Counted from the stretch's first letter, positions 25,758 through 35,529 are shown. The stretch is 64,000 bases of DNA from Desulfovibrio inopinatus DSM 10711 (GCF_000429305.1 NZ_AUBP01000005.1:305517-369516), one strand, 5' to 3'. Program-made: numbers and translations. Notes: generated by a model from the letters alone, not told the origin.

Positions 25758-26537
25758 ATGTCTTTTGATTTCAATGCGTATGCTCAGGTATTCCCGTTTC
25801 TCGCCATTGTGCTAGGGCTTGTCCTTGGCAGTTTTTACAATGTCTGTGTTCATCGCTACCTTACCGAACAATCCATTGTCTTTCCTGGATCACATTGTCC
25901 ACAATGCGATCATCCCCTTGCCTGGTACGAGAATATTCCCATTATCTCTTTTCTCTTCCTTGCTGGACGGTGCCGTTATTGCAAGGCATCCATACGGTGG
26001 CGTTACCCTATTCTTGAGGCCCTTTCCGGACTCTGGTCGTATGCTTTAGCAATCACGTTCGGTCCGAGTTTGGCATATCTCCTCTTTATGGTTATCGGGG
26101 GCATGTATCTTGTCGCTTCATTCATTGATCTCGATAGCTTTATTCTTCCCGATATCATCACCTATCCCGCCGCCGTCATTGCCTATCTCGGAAGTGTGTT
26201 CATCCTCGACGCCAGCCCCGTCTTGTCAGGAGCAGCAGCCGTTGCCGGAGCTGGATTATTTTACCTGCTCAATCTTCTGTATCGCCTGTCCCGCGGCTTT
26301 GACGGACTTGGTCTCGGTGACGTGAAATTGATGGTATCCATCGGCGCTCTCGTTCAACTTGTTGGATTGCCATTCAGCGTGCTGTACGCCAGCCTCAGCG
26401 CCCTTCTCGTCAGCCCGTTTTTCCTTATTGGCAAAAAAAACAAATCCCGGACTCCAATTCCATTTGGTCCTTTTCTCTGCCTTGGCGCCATGTTGTATAT
26501 CCTTTTCGGTCCAGGTATTTTTTCATTTTTACGATAA
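25758..26537 (+). CDS. type IV prepilin peptidase (A24 family)
   Basis: 259 residues, inner-membrane aspartic protease that trims and N-methylates type IV pilins or type II secretion pseudopilins. The N-terminal membrane segment (VLGLVLGSFYNVCVHRYL) is followed by the zinc-type cysteine domain HCPQCDHPL and CRYCKASIRWRYP. Aspartates are in FIDLDSFILPD and in the GxGD-type motif GLGLGDVKLM. About seven membrane helices follow the usual PilD layout, so it should have both peptidase and methyltransferase domains. No pilin genes are in the window. It lies 109 bp after the PHP gene on the same strand. Confidence 0.92.
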   Translation: MSFDFNAYAQVFPFLAIVLGLVLGSFYNVCVHRYLTEQSIVFPGSHCPQCDHPLAWYENIPIISFLFLAGRCRYCKASIRWRYPILEALSGLWSYALAITFGPSLAYLLFMVIGGMYLVASFIDLDSFILPDIITYPAAVIAYLGSVFILDASPVLSGAAAVAGAGLFYLLNLLYRLSRGFDGLGLGDVKLMVSIGALVQLVGLPFSVLYASLSALLVSPFFLIGKKNKSRTPIPFGPFLCLGAMLYILFGPGIFSFLR

Positions 26538-26623
26538 TTTCTAACAAGGAGAACGCTTTCCGACGGGAGGTTTCGGCAGACAAATTTTCTCTTTGAAAAC
26601 GAATCACCAGCAAGGAATAGCGT

Positions 26624-27982
26624 ATGACGGCCATTACTCTTTCCATCTTCGATATGCTGAAAGTCGGTCCCGGTCCTTCGAGCTCCCATACCATTGGCCC
26701 TATGCGTGCCGGTCTGGATTTTCTTCATATTGTTCCGCCGGAAGCTGCCAGCAAAGCGTACTCGCTCCGCGTTCGTCTGTTCGGAAGTTTGAGTGCCACA
26801 GGGAAAGGACATGGAACAGATCGAGCTGTTACAGCCGGTCTTCTCGGAACGCCACCCGAAAGTTGTAGCGCGCTGTTTCTCGATGAACTCGCCGCTCATC
26901 CGACCAAGAAATTCGACATCACCTTGCCAGGCAAAACACTGACCTTTGCCGTTTCCGATGTCATCTTCAGTGATATCGAAACCAATTTTCCCTTCAGCAA
27001 TACACTTGTCATCGACCTTCTGGATGAAGATCAGCAGGTTGTTTTCGAACGCGAATACTATTCTGTCGGAGGGGGATTCATTCAGTGGAAAGGTTGGCAA
27101 CCTCCTCAGCGTGGTACTCCAATTCACGCATATAGCACCATGGCCGAGTTCCAAGCATTACTCGCAGCTAAAGATATTTCTCTCCATCAAGCCATGCTTG
27201 AAAACGAAGCGGCAATTTCCGGCTCAAGTGTCAAGGACATTGAAGCCAAACTCGATATGATTCGCGATGTCATGATCAATGCGGTAAAAACAGGCCTCTC
27301 TAGTGACGGCCTCTTGCCTGGCCCTCTTCAGGTACATAGCTTGGCCGCGACGCTTTACGCCTCCAAAACTCAGAACTCTTGCGGTCAAGACGACTTTATG
27401 GTTGGGCTCAATGCGTATGCTCTGGCCGCTTCAGAAGAAAACGCACGAGGGCACTGTATTGTCACGGCACCGACCTGTGGTGCTGCAGGAGTCGTCCCCG
27501 GTGTGTTGTATGCTTTACAAAACAATTTAAACGTATCCGACGACTCTATTCGACGTGGTCTCTTGGCGGCCACTGCCATCGGTTTTTTGTGCAAACACAA
27601 TGCGAGCATTGCGGGCGCCGAAGTCGGATGTCAGGGAGAAATCGGTGTCGCCAGCGCCATGGCCGCAGCCATGCTCGTCAGTGCCTCGAATCTTCATCCC
27701 CGACTGTGTGATCATGCCGCCGCCACAGCATTGGAACATCACCTTGGCATGACCTGCGATCCGGTGATGGGATATGTCCAAGTTCCTTGCATAGAACGCA
27801 ACGCCATGGGGGCCATTAAAGCCTACAACGCCTATCTCATCGCTAAAATTGAGAAACCAGCCTATCACAAAGTGCCGTTGGATGCCGTCATTCAAGCCAT
27901 GGCCGAAAGTGGACGCGACATGAATAAAAAATACAAAGAAACCTCGCTGGGTGGTCTTGCCGTCAGTCTGGTCAACTGCTGA
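26624..27982 (+). CDS. sdaA: L-serine ammonia-lyase, iron-sulfur type
   Basis: 452 residues, single-chain form with the beta part first. SIFDMLKVGPGPSSSHTIGPMRAG opens the beta domain; the alpha domain has the iron-sulfur cysteines in TAPTCGAAGVVPG and AGAEVGCQGEIGVASAMAAA, plus CDPVMGYVQVPCIERNAMG. The enzyme deaminates L-serine to pyruvate and ammonia through an oxygen-sensitive 4Fe-4S cluster. AAGGA lies about seven bases before the ATG. The serine transporter-like gene follows by 14 bp, making a serine-catabolism operon. Confidence 0.95.
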   Translation: MTAITLSIFDMLKVGPGPSSSHTIGPMRAGLDFLHIVPPEAASKAYSLRVRLFGSLSATGKGHGTDRAVTAGLLGTPPESCSALFLDELAAHPTKKFDITLPGKTLTFAVSDVIFSDIETNFPFSNTLVIDLLDEDQQVVFEREYYSVGGGFIQWKGWQPPQRGTPIHAYSTMAEFQALLAAKDISLHQAMLENEAAISGSSVKDIEAKLDMIRDVMINAVKTGLSSDGLLPGPLQVHSLAATLYASKTQNSCGQDDFMVGLNAYALAASEENARGHCIVTAPTCGAAGVVPGVLYALQNNLNVSDDSIRRGLLAATAIGFLCKHNASIAGAEVGCQGEIGVASAMAAAMLVSASNLHPRLCDHAAATALEHHLGMTCDPVMGYVQVPCIERNAMGAIKAYNAYLIAKIEKPAYHKVPLDAVIQAMAESGRDMNKKYKETSLGGLAVSLVNC

Positions 27983-27996
27983 GAAAGGGGCTGTAC

Positions 27997-29223
27997 ATGA
28001 ACAAGACTTCCCTCAGCGTGATATTGTCCATGTCCTTCGTCGTAACCGGCAATATGCTTGGTGCGGGCATTCTGGCTCTCCCCATCAAAACCGGTCTCTC
28101 CGGCGCGGTACCCTCGTTTGTCGGAATTGTGGTGATGTGGGCCTGTATGCTGACAACGGCGTGTATTCTTGCCAGCCAAAAAAGTCTGACCCAAAGTGAG
28201 ACCGCCGATCTTCCCACATTCTTTCAACATGAATTGGGTTCTGCCGGCAAATGGGTGACCGTCGTCGCCAATATGATCATTCTCTACGGACTCCTTGTCG
28301 CATATATCAGCGGCGCAGCCGATGTCCTTCAAAGTTTGTTCGCCGAAGAAGTCCCACAAGATGCTCTTATGGTTTCATTTTTTGTCATTGCCACCTTTCT
28401 CACACTCTTCGGCATGGCACTCATGCAAAAAGGCAATGCCGTCATTATGATTCTCATGTGGCTCACGTTCGGTGGCCTCGTTATCATGGCTGCCAAAAAC
28501 ATGGACACCACTCGACTTACATATACAGATTGGCACTACCTTCCCGCCTCGTTACCCATTGTTGTCACGGCATTCCATTTTCATAATATCATTCCGTCTA
28601 TCTGTCGTACGATGAATTATGACCAGAAAGCAATTCGCACATCGTTTTTTCTAGGTACTTTTATTGGACTTATCATGAATCTTATCTGGGTTGTCGTCGT
28701 CATTGCAGCCTTACCCCTTGACGGTCCAGACCAAAATACAATCTTAAACGCGTTTGAACACAACCTTCCTGCAACAGTTCCGCTTGAAGCCATCATCAAA
28801 ACGCCCGGCTTCATGACGTGTTCATTGGTGTTCGCTCTATTGGCCATGTGCGCTGCATATATGGCGAACGGTACGGCATTAACCAGCTTCGTACGAGACC
28901 TGTCCACGACCTATCTTCGTTCATCAAATATTTGGCTGGCTCGGGCCATTACCTTTATTCCACCGCTCATTGTTGCCATTGCATTTCCCAATGTCTTTTT
29001 AGATGCCATTGGCCTCGTCGGTGGCGTTGGCATTGATGTCATTTTCGGTATTCTCCCCGGATTTCTTCTCGTGAAATATCAAACAGGGATGCTAAAAAAA
29101 CTCGGTTGGCTTCTTATTGCGATTTTTACGATTGTTCTCATCTATGAAATTGGCCAAGAGCTTGGTCTGCTTCATATCCATCCTGAGGCCAAATATTGGA
29201 ACGCCAAATTCCACACATCATAA
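27997..29223 (+). CDS. HAAAP-family amino acid transporter, probably serine
   Basis: 408 residues, 11 membrane helices. SVILSMSFVVTGNMLGAGILALPIKTGLSG is the first helix pair of the hydroxy/aromatic amino acid permease (HAAAP) family that includes SdaC, TdcC, TyrP and TnaB. FHFHNIIPSICRTMNYDQKAIR is also typical. Motif alone cannot separate aromatic from serine substrates; the position 14 bp behind sdaA argues for serine uptake. A very strong terminator follows immediately after the stop. Confidence 0.85.
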   Translation: MNKTSLSVILSMSFVVTGNMLGAGILALPIKTGLSGAVPSFVGIVVMWACMLTTACILASQKSLTQSETADLPTFFQHELGSAGKWVTVVANMIILYGLLVAYISGAADVLQSLFAEEVPQDALMVSFFVIATFLTLFGMALMQKGNAVIMILMWLTFGGLVIMAAKNMDTTRLTYTDWHYLPASLPIVVTAFHFHNIIPSICRTMNYDQKAIRTSFFLGTFIGLIMNLIWVVVVIAALPLDGPDQNTILNAFEHNLPATVPLEAIIKTPGFMTCSLVFALLAMCAAYMANGTALTSFVRDLSTTYLRSSNIWLARAITFIPPLIVAIAFPNVFLDAIGLVGGVGIDVIFGILPGFLLVKYQTGMLKKLGWLLIAIFTIVLIYEIGQELGLLHIHPEAKYWNAKFHTS

Positions 29224-29271
29224 GATGCAGAAAGCCGCCTGCTTCGTACGAAACAGGCGGCTTTCTGCATC
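29224..29271. terminator. long perfect hairpin terminator after the serine operon
   Basis: An 18-bp perfect stem (29224-29241 with 29254-29271); its loop can itself pair (TTCG TA CGAA). The stem starts two bases after the transporter stop. There is no T-run outside the stem; the T residues are inside its 3' arm. Confidence 0.82.
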
Positions 29272-29358
29272 AAGTATGGGGGAGATTACTTGTTCTTTGA
29301 CTTATGGGAAATACATATACGTGTCCTTTTCATATCTCGCCAAAGATAACACATAAGA

Positions 29359-30450
29359 TTATTCGAACACAGACAGGTATTCTCCATACCCTTCTTTGCT
29401 CATGTCTTCCTTAGGAATGAACCGCAAAGAAGCTGAATTGATACAATAACGGAGTCCTGTCGGTTGCGGGCCATCCGGAAAGACGTGACCGAGATGGGAA
29501 TCCGCGTGTTTGCTTCGCACCTCAATGCGAGTCATGAACAGGCTGTTGTCACTTTTTTCAACAATATTTTCCTCAACAAGCGGCTTGGTGAAGCTCGGCC
29601 ACCCTGTCCCCGACTTAAACTTGTCCGTTGAGCTGAACAGTGGTTCGCCCGAAACGATATCAACATAAATCCCCGGCTTCTTATTGTCGAAATACTCGTT
29701 TTGAAAAGCCGGTTCCGTTCCTTCTTTCTGCGTCACCGAATACTGAAGTGGTGTCAGTGTTTTTTTCAGCTCCGCATCGCTGGGCTTGGTATAGTGGGTA
29801 TCCTTTTTCGTCTCTGTCCCCCACACTTGCCGCAGATATGGACCACGGCCAGACAACTCCCGATAGGAGGAATATCGTTCAGGATCTTTCTTATAGTAAT
29901 CTTGATGATAGGTCTCAGCAGGATAGAATGTTGTGAACGGTTTAATTGGGGTTACCAACGTTTTATGAAACCGTCCCGAAGCGGCCAATTCGGCTTTACT
30001 CTTCTCGGCAACCCGCTTTTGGTCGTCAGTATGATAAAAAACTGCGGTTTTATATTGCGATCCCCTGTCGGCAAACTGACCGCCTCCATCCGTGGGGTCG
30101 ATTTGATGCCAGAACGCATCCAAGATTTTCTCGTAAGACGTTTTTGATGGGTCGAACCGAACTTGAACCGCTTCAACATAATCGGTTTGCCCTGAAGACA
30201 CCTGCTGATAAGTAGGATTTTTTGCCGTTCCACCAGCATACCCTGAAACAACGTCGACAACTCCCGGCACTTTTTCCAATGCGGCTTCCACACACCAGAA
30301 ACATCCCCCTGCAAGGGTGGCAGTTTCAAGGTGACCTGCTTTCGTTTGCTCCATGGATTTCTCCGATCCGTTTTGACTACACGCAGCCGATATGACGAAG
30401 GTTATTGTTAACGCCAAAATGCTTGCTAACGTCCAAGCGACTCTACGCAT
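29359..30450 (-). CDS. msrAB: bifunctional methionine sulfoxide reductase MsrA-MsrB, exported
   Basis: 363 residues. N-terminal membrane/lipoprotein-like signal [17 protein letters not shown] places it outside the cytoplasm, probably lipid-anchored. MsrA (about 38-205) has the catalytic [13 protein letters not shown] and [18 protein letters not shown]. MsrB (about 215-355) has [10 protein letters not shown] and the catalytic cysteine in [13 protein letters not shown]. The usual zinc-binding CxxC pairs of MsrB are missing ([10 protein letters not shown] where one is expected). It repairs oxidised methionine, MsrA the S and MsrB the R isomer. ATG 30450 has an AGGAAGG ahead; the longer frame (30480) has little support. 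Confidence 0.92.
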   Translation of the reverse strand: MRRVAWTLASILALTITFVISAACSQNGSEKSMEQTKAGHLETATLAGGCFWCVEAALEKVPGVVDVVSGYAGGTAKNPTYQQVSSGQTDYVEAVQVRFDPSKTSYEKILDAFWHQIDPTDGGGQFADRGSQYKTAVFYHTDDQKRVAEKSKAELAASGRFHKTLVTPIKPFTTFYPAETYHQDYYKKDPERYSSYRELSGRGPYLRQVWGTETKKDTHYTKPSDAELKKTLTPLQYSVTQKEGTEPAFQNEYFDNKKPGIYVDIVSGEPLFSSTDKFKSGTGWPSFTKPLVEENIVEKSDNSLFMTRIEVRSKHADSHLGHVFPDGPQPTGLRYCINSASLRFIPKEDMSKEGYGEYLSVFE

Positions 30451-30606
30451 GAAGGCCTTCCTTTTTTGTGTCGGCATCACTTTAATTCAACATATGGAAA
30501 ATAGCCCACGAAATGGAATTGTCAAATGAGAAACGACAAAATACAGGAAAGGCAGTACGTCAATCAGGAAAGGAAAAACAACAAAGGACACGAAACGGTT
30601 CAACAA

Positions 30607-30990
30607 TCATTCTTCGATTTGTTCTAAAGCAACACACAGTGAAACGCCATCGAAAGAAAGTAATTCTAAAGCCTTACAGGCTTCACCATAATCAGCATAC
30701 GTGAGTAAAACGAGTTGAGCCCGCTCTGTTTCATCCCAGACCCAAACAAGCTCATTCCTGGCAATACCGTTACGTTCAAGGTTTTTTCTGAGTTGTTCTC
30801 GGAGATGATCACGTTCTGAAAACGACTTCCCCTCAAATGAATCACCGAGGGCCAATACCCACCACCCCGGCTCATCATGGGCCTTATACCGATAATGCCT
30901 AACACGATCGGCCATAAGAAGAATGGACCAGACAACGGCTCTCACATGCAATGCAGAATCGCACGAACATGACGAGGGCAACGCAACCAT
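30607..30990 (-). CDS. hypothetical protein
   Basis: About 127 residues; family not recognised. After a cysteine-containing N-terminus (SCSCDSALHV) comes ADRVRHYRYKAHDEPGWWVLALGDSFEG, then a charged helix (SERDHLREQLRKNLERNGI) and a compact alpha/beta end (ELVWVWDETERAQLVLLTYADYGEACKALELL). The open frame extends to 31101 over the upstream gene, but the ATG at 30990, 14 bp after that gene's stop, or ATG 30915 are more likely. It looks like a small soluble protein co-transcribed with the GDSL hydrolase. Confidence 0.5.
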   Translation of the reverse strand: MVALPSSCSCDSALHVRAVVWSILLMADRVRHYRYKAHDEPGWWVLALGDSFEGKSFSERDHLREQLRKNLERNGIARNELVWVWDETERAQLVLLTYADYGEACKALELLSFDGVSLCVALEQIEE

Positions 30991-31003
30991 AGAACTCACA
31001 ACC

Positions 31004-31588
31004 TCAGGTAGGTTTGCGACGTTTCGAAGCGACATCGCTGACAAGGGGAAAAAAGCGAAGAGCAATGCGTTCGTACCCCAAAGCATTGGGATGAACGCCA
31101 TCGGGATGTGTCAGGTCAGGATTCCCGGCGACACTTTCAAGAATATCCGGCATAAGTACCGCATTGAATTGCTCCGCCAATTGCGAATACATCGTTCGAT
31201 ACGCCTCGCGCTGCATATTTCCATGGTTTAACGGGGCAAAGGCTCCAACAAGAATAAGATTCGCATGCGTATCAACAACGTGTGTACAAATTTCGACAAG
31301 ATTAGCGGTAGCAACTTCAACCGCTATCCCCTGATATGCGTCGTTTATTCCGAGCGCAACGACAACAATATCCGGCTTGCTCGCAAGAACAAGAGGCAAT
31401 CTGGACAACGCGTCCGCCGTTGTATCTCCGGAAATGCCGAAGTTTGAAACCCGAACAGTCTCTCCGGCCTGATTAAGCATGGCTTGCAATCGGGCGGGAA
31501 AGGCTTCATGCGGCAACTGTCCCCATCCTTGGGTCAGGCTATCGCCGAGAAACGCAATGGCAAGGGGCATGCTGACATTGGGTTGCAC
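31004..31588 (-). CDS. GDSL-family esterase/lipase (TesA-like)
   Basis: 194 residues. The SGNH-hydrolase blocks are complete: nucleophile GDSLTQGWGQ (block I), NFGISGDTTADAL (block II glycine), VVVALGINDAYQG (block III asparagine) and the catalytic aspartate-histidine in LTHPDGVHPNALGYERIA. It is similar in length to TesA/arylesterase, but has no signal peptide, so it is likely cytoplasmic. The start is a GTG with GGAG six bases ahead. It ends just before the hypothetical gene and begins 27 bp after the GGDEF-EAL stop on the same strand. Confidence 0.88.
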   Translation of the reverse strand: MQPNVSMPLAIAFLGDSLTQGWGQLPHEAFPARLQAMLNQAGETVRVSNFGISGDTTADALSRLPLVLASKPDIVVVALGINDAYQGIAVEVATANLVEICTHVVDTHANLILVGAFAPLNHGNMQREAYRTMYSQLAEQFNAVLMPDILESVAGNPDLTHPDGVHPNALGYERIALRFFPLVSDVASKRRKPT

Positions 31589-31615
31589 TCTCTTCTCCCG
31601 CGTTATTCACCATGT

Positions 31616-33307
31616 TCAACGTTTGATGATTCCGACCACATCAAGGTCCGCAACTTTATCGAGTCCCAAAGGTTTCGACATATAAAAGCCCTGGCCATCC
31701 TCGCAATCTAACACTTTGAGCATGGACCATTGTTCGGCCACCTCCACTCCTTCTGCAACAACATCAAGATGGAGATTATGCGCAAGATTGATGACCGATC
31801 GCACAATCTTTCGTTTGTCTGGATTATCATGCATGCGACTGACAAATGATCGATCGACTTTGAGACTGTCCAACGGAAGGAGCTGGAGATAGCTTAAAGA
31901 AGAATATCCTGTACCGAAATCGTCAATGCTAATTCGAACTCCTTTGGCTTTCAACATATGAAGCCGCTGAGCCGTGAGATGAGGATTTTCCATCGCAACG
32001 GTTTCGGTAATTTCAAGTTTAAGATACTGCGGTTCAAGACCGGATTCCGCCAGTGCTTTTTCAACCTGGTCAACAAGATCATATTGAGCAAGCTGCCGAG
32101 CAGACAGATTAACGCTGATTGACAGCTCCTGCATATCCGAACGGGTTGCTTTGAGCTTAACGAGATCGCTACATGCTTGCTTGAGAACCCAGTTACCGAG
32201 AGGAACAATAAAATCCGTTGCTTCGGCCACAGGCAAAAATTCCGTCGGCGATATCACTCCCCATTTGGGATGGCGCCAACGAATGAGGGCTTCAAGCCCA
32301 GTCAGAATTTCTTTTTCAAGTGAGATAATAGGTTGATATTGCAAAAAGAACTCACCACGAGCCAATCCTTGATTCAGACCTACCTCAATCTCCATTGTTT
32401 TCACGGACTCTTCAAGTAGCCTTGAATTGAACACCTTGAAACGGTGGCGAGTCAGTTTCGCTCGCCGCATGGCAATATTGGCATTTCGTAACAAATCTTC
32501 CGGACGCTGATACAAAGCCGGACTCAGTACAATGCCAATGCTGGCCGTAATGGAGACTTCATGATCAGATAAAATAAACGGCTGGGCCAAGTGCGCTTTG
32601 AGTTCTTTGACGCGACGCATAACTCCTGCCGCATTGATATCTTGTAATAAAACAAGAAACTCATCGCCATTGAGTCGACCAAGCCACGTTGCATCGCAAG
32701 ACGAGCAAGACAAACGCTGACCGACTTGCCGGATGAGCTCATCTCCATAGGACGGACCAAGCGCATCGTTGACTTTCTTTAGGCGATCAATATCCAGGTA
32801 TATGACAGCATAACTGAAATTTTTATTTTGCTCTGCATGCGTAAGGAGTGTTCCCAGACGCTCGAGAATGCCTTTCCGATTAAAAAGTCCTGTTAATGGA
32901 TCATGCTCCATATCAATACATGACGAACCGGAAGACAATTCTTCACATTGCACACGACGAACCGTCGTACGAACACCTGTGATCGCTTGGTCTCCTTGCT
33001 GAACACGGCGCCCAGTGAATTCTAGCGAAATAACGGAACCGTCGACACGTTTCATCTGAACAATGAGTTCTTCCGATGACGTCCCTGAAAGAACGGCTTC
33101 TTTATATCGGCCGTAGGCTTCCTGGTGATCTTTATGGATCAAACATTCAAGAAATTGGGAATCTTTCAAAAATCGTTCCGGCGTATATCCTGTGTATTCT
33201 ACACAGGCCGAAGAACAATATACAATGGTCCCAGAGGTGTCTTCAAAGAGTTCCCAATGAAGTGAGGTGTCCAGCAAAAAACGATAAAATTCATGGGGAT
33301 GAGTCAT
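31616..33307 (-). CDS. PAS-GGDEF-EAL protein, probable cyclic-di-GMP phosphodiesterase
   Basis: 563 residues without membrane segments. PAS at about 8-115 (DTSGTIVYCSSACVEYTGYTPERFL). GGDEF domain at about 133-290 (DPLTGLFNRKGIL, YLDIDRLKKVNDALG) with signature LGRLNGDEFLVLL, that is NGDEF instead of GGDEF, so probably cyclase-inactive. EAL domain at about 305-550 with intact ALIRWRHP preceded by GLEAL, the metal motif IDDFGTGYSSLSYL, and KVDRSFV. It should degrade c-di-GMP, the GGDEF part perhaps sensing GTP. It is preceded by a 360-bp gap likely holding its promoter. Confidence 0.9.
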   Translation of the reverse strand: MTHPHEFYRFLLDTSLHWELFEDTSGTIVYCSSACVEYTGYTPERFLKDSQFLECLIHKDHQEAYGRYKEAVLSGTSSEELIVQMKRVDGSVISLEFTGRRVQQGDQAITGVRTTVRRVQCEELSSGSSCIDMEHDPLTGLFNRKGILERLGTLLTHAEQNKNFSYAVIYLDIDRLKKVNDALGPSYGDELIRQVGQRLSCSSCDATWLGRLNGDEFLVLLQDINAAGVMRRVKELKAHLAQPFILSDHEVSITASIGIVLSPALYQRPEDLLRNANIAMRRAKLTRHRFKVFNSRLLEESVKTMEIEVGLNQGLARGEFFLQYQPIISLEKEILTGLEALIRWRHPKWGVISPTEFLPVAEATDFIVPLGNWVLKQACSDLVKLKATRSDMQELSISVNLSARQLAQYDLVDQVEKALAESGLEPQYLKLEITETVAMENPHLTAQRLHMLKAKGVRISIDDFGTGYSSLSYLQLLPLDSLKVDRSFVSRMHDNPDKRKIVRSVINLAHNLHLDVVAEGVEVAEQWSMLKVLDCEDGQGFYMSKPLGLDKVADLDVVGIIKR

Positions 33308-33667
33308 GAACGTCTGCGTCTCTTTGTCAAAATGATGACTGTACGAAGTGAACAGTCACTATCCTCCATGCATACAGGCTGCATAATGTGAAGACGCTTT
33401 TTATGTATATTCCTCCAGTACTTAGGTCAAGACGATATGTGGCTTATCAAAGGACAAGCTCAAAGGAATAGCGTATCAACAACACTCCTTCTCTGTTGCC
33501 CAATACATAGATTCTCCATTGTAAAGAAATGACTTCATACGACGCAATCACCACGTATCACATAAAATAAAACAATAAAAAAAATTGTACCTCTTCAAAT
33601 CATATTCTACTCGCAACTTACAAACATACTGCCACAATGGAACCTCTGTAGGCAACATACATTTTCT
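33308..33667. other. non-coding gap between GGDEF-EAL gene and EamA exporter gene
   Basis: 360 bases, clearly AT-rich. I see no supported gene; overlapping frames here are short and shadow the exporter end. It must hold the minus-strand promoter of the GGDEF-EAL gene, but I could not pick out -35/-10 elements with confidence. Confidence 0.5.
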
Positions 33668-34609
33668 TCATGATTCGAATTTCAACAGACTATATTGGCT
33701 CAAGAACACGCCGATCACGACACACACTCCGCCAATACACACGGCAAGAGATAAATCTTCATGGAGAAAAAAACATCCTACTCCTGCCGCAACGACGGGA
33801 ATAAGATTTATTGCAGATGCAGCGCGTGCTGCCGGCATGTGACTTATGGCCCAATTATAACAACCAAATGCACCAAGAGTAACACAAGACCCAAGAAACA
33901 AAACTACGGCAAGGAAGAGTGGGTCGCGTAGTGTATTCAAGCTCTGAACATCAAATGCTCCAGGAGAAAAAAAGATGAAACCGGCAATGATTTGTAAAGA
34001 TGTCAATGCCCAGGAACTCATGGTGAAACTCAATTTTTTTATGACAAGCATATATCCAGCGGCGCATACCATCGCAGCAAATTCAAGGGTATTGCCTAAT
34101 AAAGGAAATGTTGCCGTCCTTTCTTCCTGAGTCGCGAACGTCAGCCAGGCAACTCCCATCAGAGATACAAAAAGACCTAAGATCATTATTCTGGTCAATC
34201 GCTCCGAAAACGCGAGCCATGCACCAAAGGCAGCGAGCAGTGGCAAAATTGCGGAAACGACACCAGCCTGGGCTGAGGTTGTATATTGCAGCGCATGGGA
34301 TTCGAGGAGAAAATAGAGACATGGTTGAAGAACAACCAGCAATGCAACCCACTTTATATCCTTCCTGGGGATACGCCAAGGAGCGAGTTTTGGAAGGAAC
34401 GGGAGAAGACAAAGCAAAGCGATGGCCATACGAGCCCACATGACCGTCATAGGATTCAACGCCGTGATTGCCACCTTCATGGCGGCAAAGGAAGCACCCC
34501 ATAACGCAACGGCCACGAGTACGGCCACGCCAGGGAGCACATTGCGGTGTTTCCCCACATGTTCCAATAATGGGTGAATAAAAACTCTGCGCGCTAACGG
34601 TTCTGACAT
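33668..34609 (-). CDS. EamA/DMT-family transporter
   Basis: 313 residues, ten membrane helices in two EamA repeats. The first repeat starts GVAVLVAVALWGASFAAMKVAI, includes the typical PMTVMWARMAIALLCLLPF and YTTSAQAGVVSAILPLLAAFGAWLAFSERL; the second starts LEFAAMVCAAGYMLVIKKL and ends AINLIPVVAAGVGCFFLHED. Members export amino acids or other metabolites across the inner membrane. AGGAGG precedes the ATG by 5 bases. The AraC-type regulator lies just upstream in the same direction, 86 bp away, and may control it. Confidence 0.9.
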   Translation of the reverse strand: MSEPLARRVFIHPLLEHVGKHRNVLPGVAVLVAVALWGASFAAMKVAITALNPMTVMWARMAIALLCLLPFLPKLAPWRIPRKDIKWVALLVVLQPCLYFLLESHALQYTTSAQAGVVSAILPLLAAFGAWLAFSERLTRIMILGLFVSLMGVAWLTFATQEERTATFPLLGNTLEFAAMVCAAGYMLVIKKLSFTMSSWALTSLQIIAGFIFFSPGAFDVQSLNTLRDPLFLAVVLFLGSCVTLGAFGCYNWAISHMPAARAASAINLIPVVAAGVGCFFLHEDLSLAVCIGGVCVVIGVFLSQYSLLKFES

Positions 34610-34695
34610 GACATCCTCCTCTCTGTTTTTCTGCTTGATACTCAGAAAGAAGATGTCGGTATTGGAGAATAGTGTGGTAAAAAATTGCTCTTTCT

Positions 34696-35529
34696 TCAGT
34701 AGGAAAGATACTGTCCCGGTGTTACGCCAATAACTTTTTTAAAAGCCTTGGTGAAATGGCTCTGGTCGACAAAGCCAGTTTCATACGCAACGTCGGCAAT
34801 AGAAAGGCCGCGTTGAAACAACCTTCGAGCATGTTCGATACGCAATTGTACATGGTATTGATGAGGAGAAACGCCAGTATTTTTTGAAAAAACCCGCAAC
34901 AAATGGTGCCTACTCAATCCAACCATTTCCGAAAGATCCTCTAAGGTGACATGTTCACCGATATGATCATGGAGATATTCGCGCACCAGTTTGATAGCGC
35001 GGGGTTCATTGTCAAATTGTGAATGTTTTGGTGAAAGCGCGGCACAGTCAAAAAGCGCTTCCATAGCCTGCGCTTCGACGCTTTGCTTAACGAGACGATC
35101 TTCCTTAAAACGCACCGCCCTATAAAGACGCATCAACGTCTGTTTGACATCCGGTCGAGAGACCACCATACGAGGAAAAACGACGTCCGCAGTGGAATTT
35201 TGCATAAACTCTTGCGCAGCAGCCTGCATATGTGCAGTTTCCATATAAAACATAATATAGCTCGGCACCGACTGCTCGACCGGCGTTCCGGTGTGCACTC
35301 GACCGGGATGCAGCAATGCAATGTCTCCTGGACCAACCAAATATTCGTCAAAAGACGAGGTAAGACAATGACTTCCTCCTCTGAGCATGAGCCCGATGGC
35401 GTACCGTTCATGAACATGCCGCGGATAACAATGCGTAAATGCATTGAACATGGCGATTTCCAATCCAGGAAGATCACGGTCTCGATAATAGGTAATAAAA
35501 GTATCGGACGAAGCCTTTCGAGATGTCAT
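34696..35529 (-). CDS. AraC-family transcriptional regulator
   Basis: 277 residues. The N-terminal cupin (about 20-150) has AFTHCYPRHVHERYAIGLMLRGG and GPGDIALLHPGRVHTG, the arrangement of the AraC_binding family. The DNA-binding part (about 180-275) has two helix-turn-helix units: VTLEDLSEMVGLSRHHLLRVFSKNTGVSPHQYHVQLR and SIADVAYETGFVDQSHFTKAFKKVIGVTPGQY. It is likely a local regulator of the EamA exporter it precedes, a very common pairing. The ATG has no strong ribosome site. Confidence 0.9.
   Translation of the reverse strand: MTSRKASSDTFITYYRDRDLPGLEIAMFNAFTHCYPRHVHERYAIGLMLRGGSHCLTSSFDEYLVGPGDIALLHPGRVHTGTPVEQSVPSYIMFYMETAHMQAAAQEFMQNSTADVVFPRMVVSRPDVKQTLMRLYRAVRFKEDRLVKQSVEAQAMEALFDCAALSPKHSQFDNEPRAIKLVREYLHDHIGEHVTLEDLSEMVGLSRHHLLRVFSKNTGVSPHQYHVQLRIEHARRLFQRGLSIADVAYETGFVDQSHFTKAFKKVIGVTPGQYLSY

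Noticed and set aside
26354..27154. 266-residue minus-strand frame over prepilin peptidase and sdaA
   Set aside because: It spans two well-supported plus-strand genes and has no domain.
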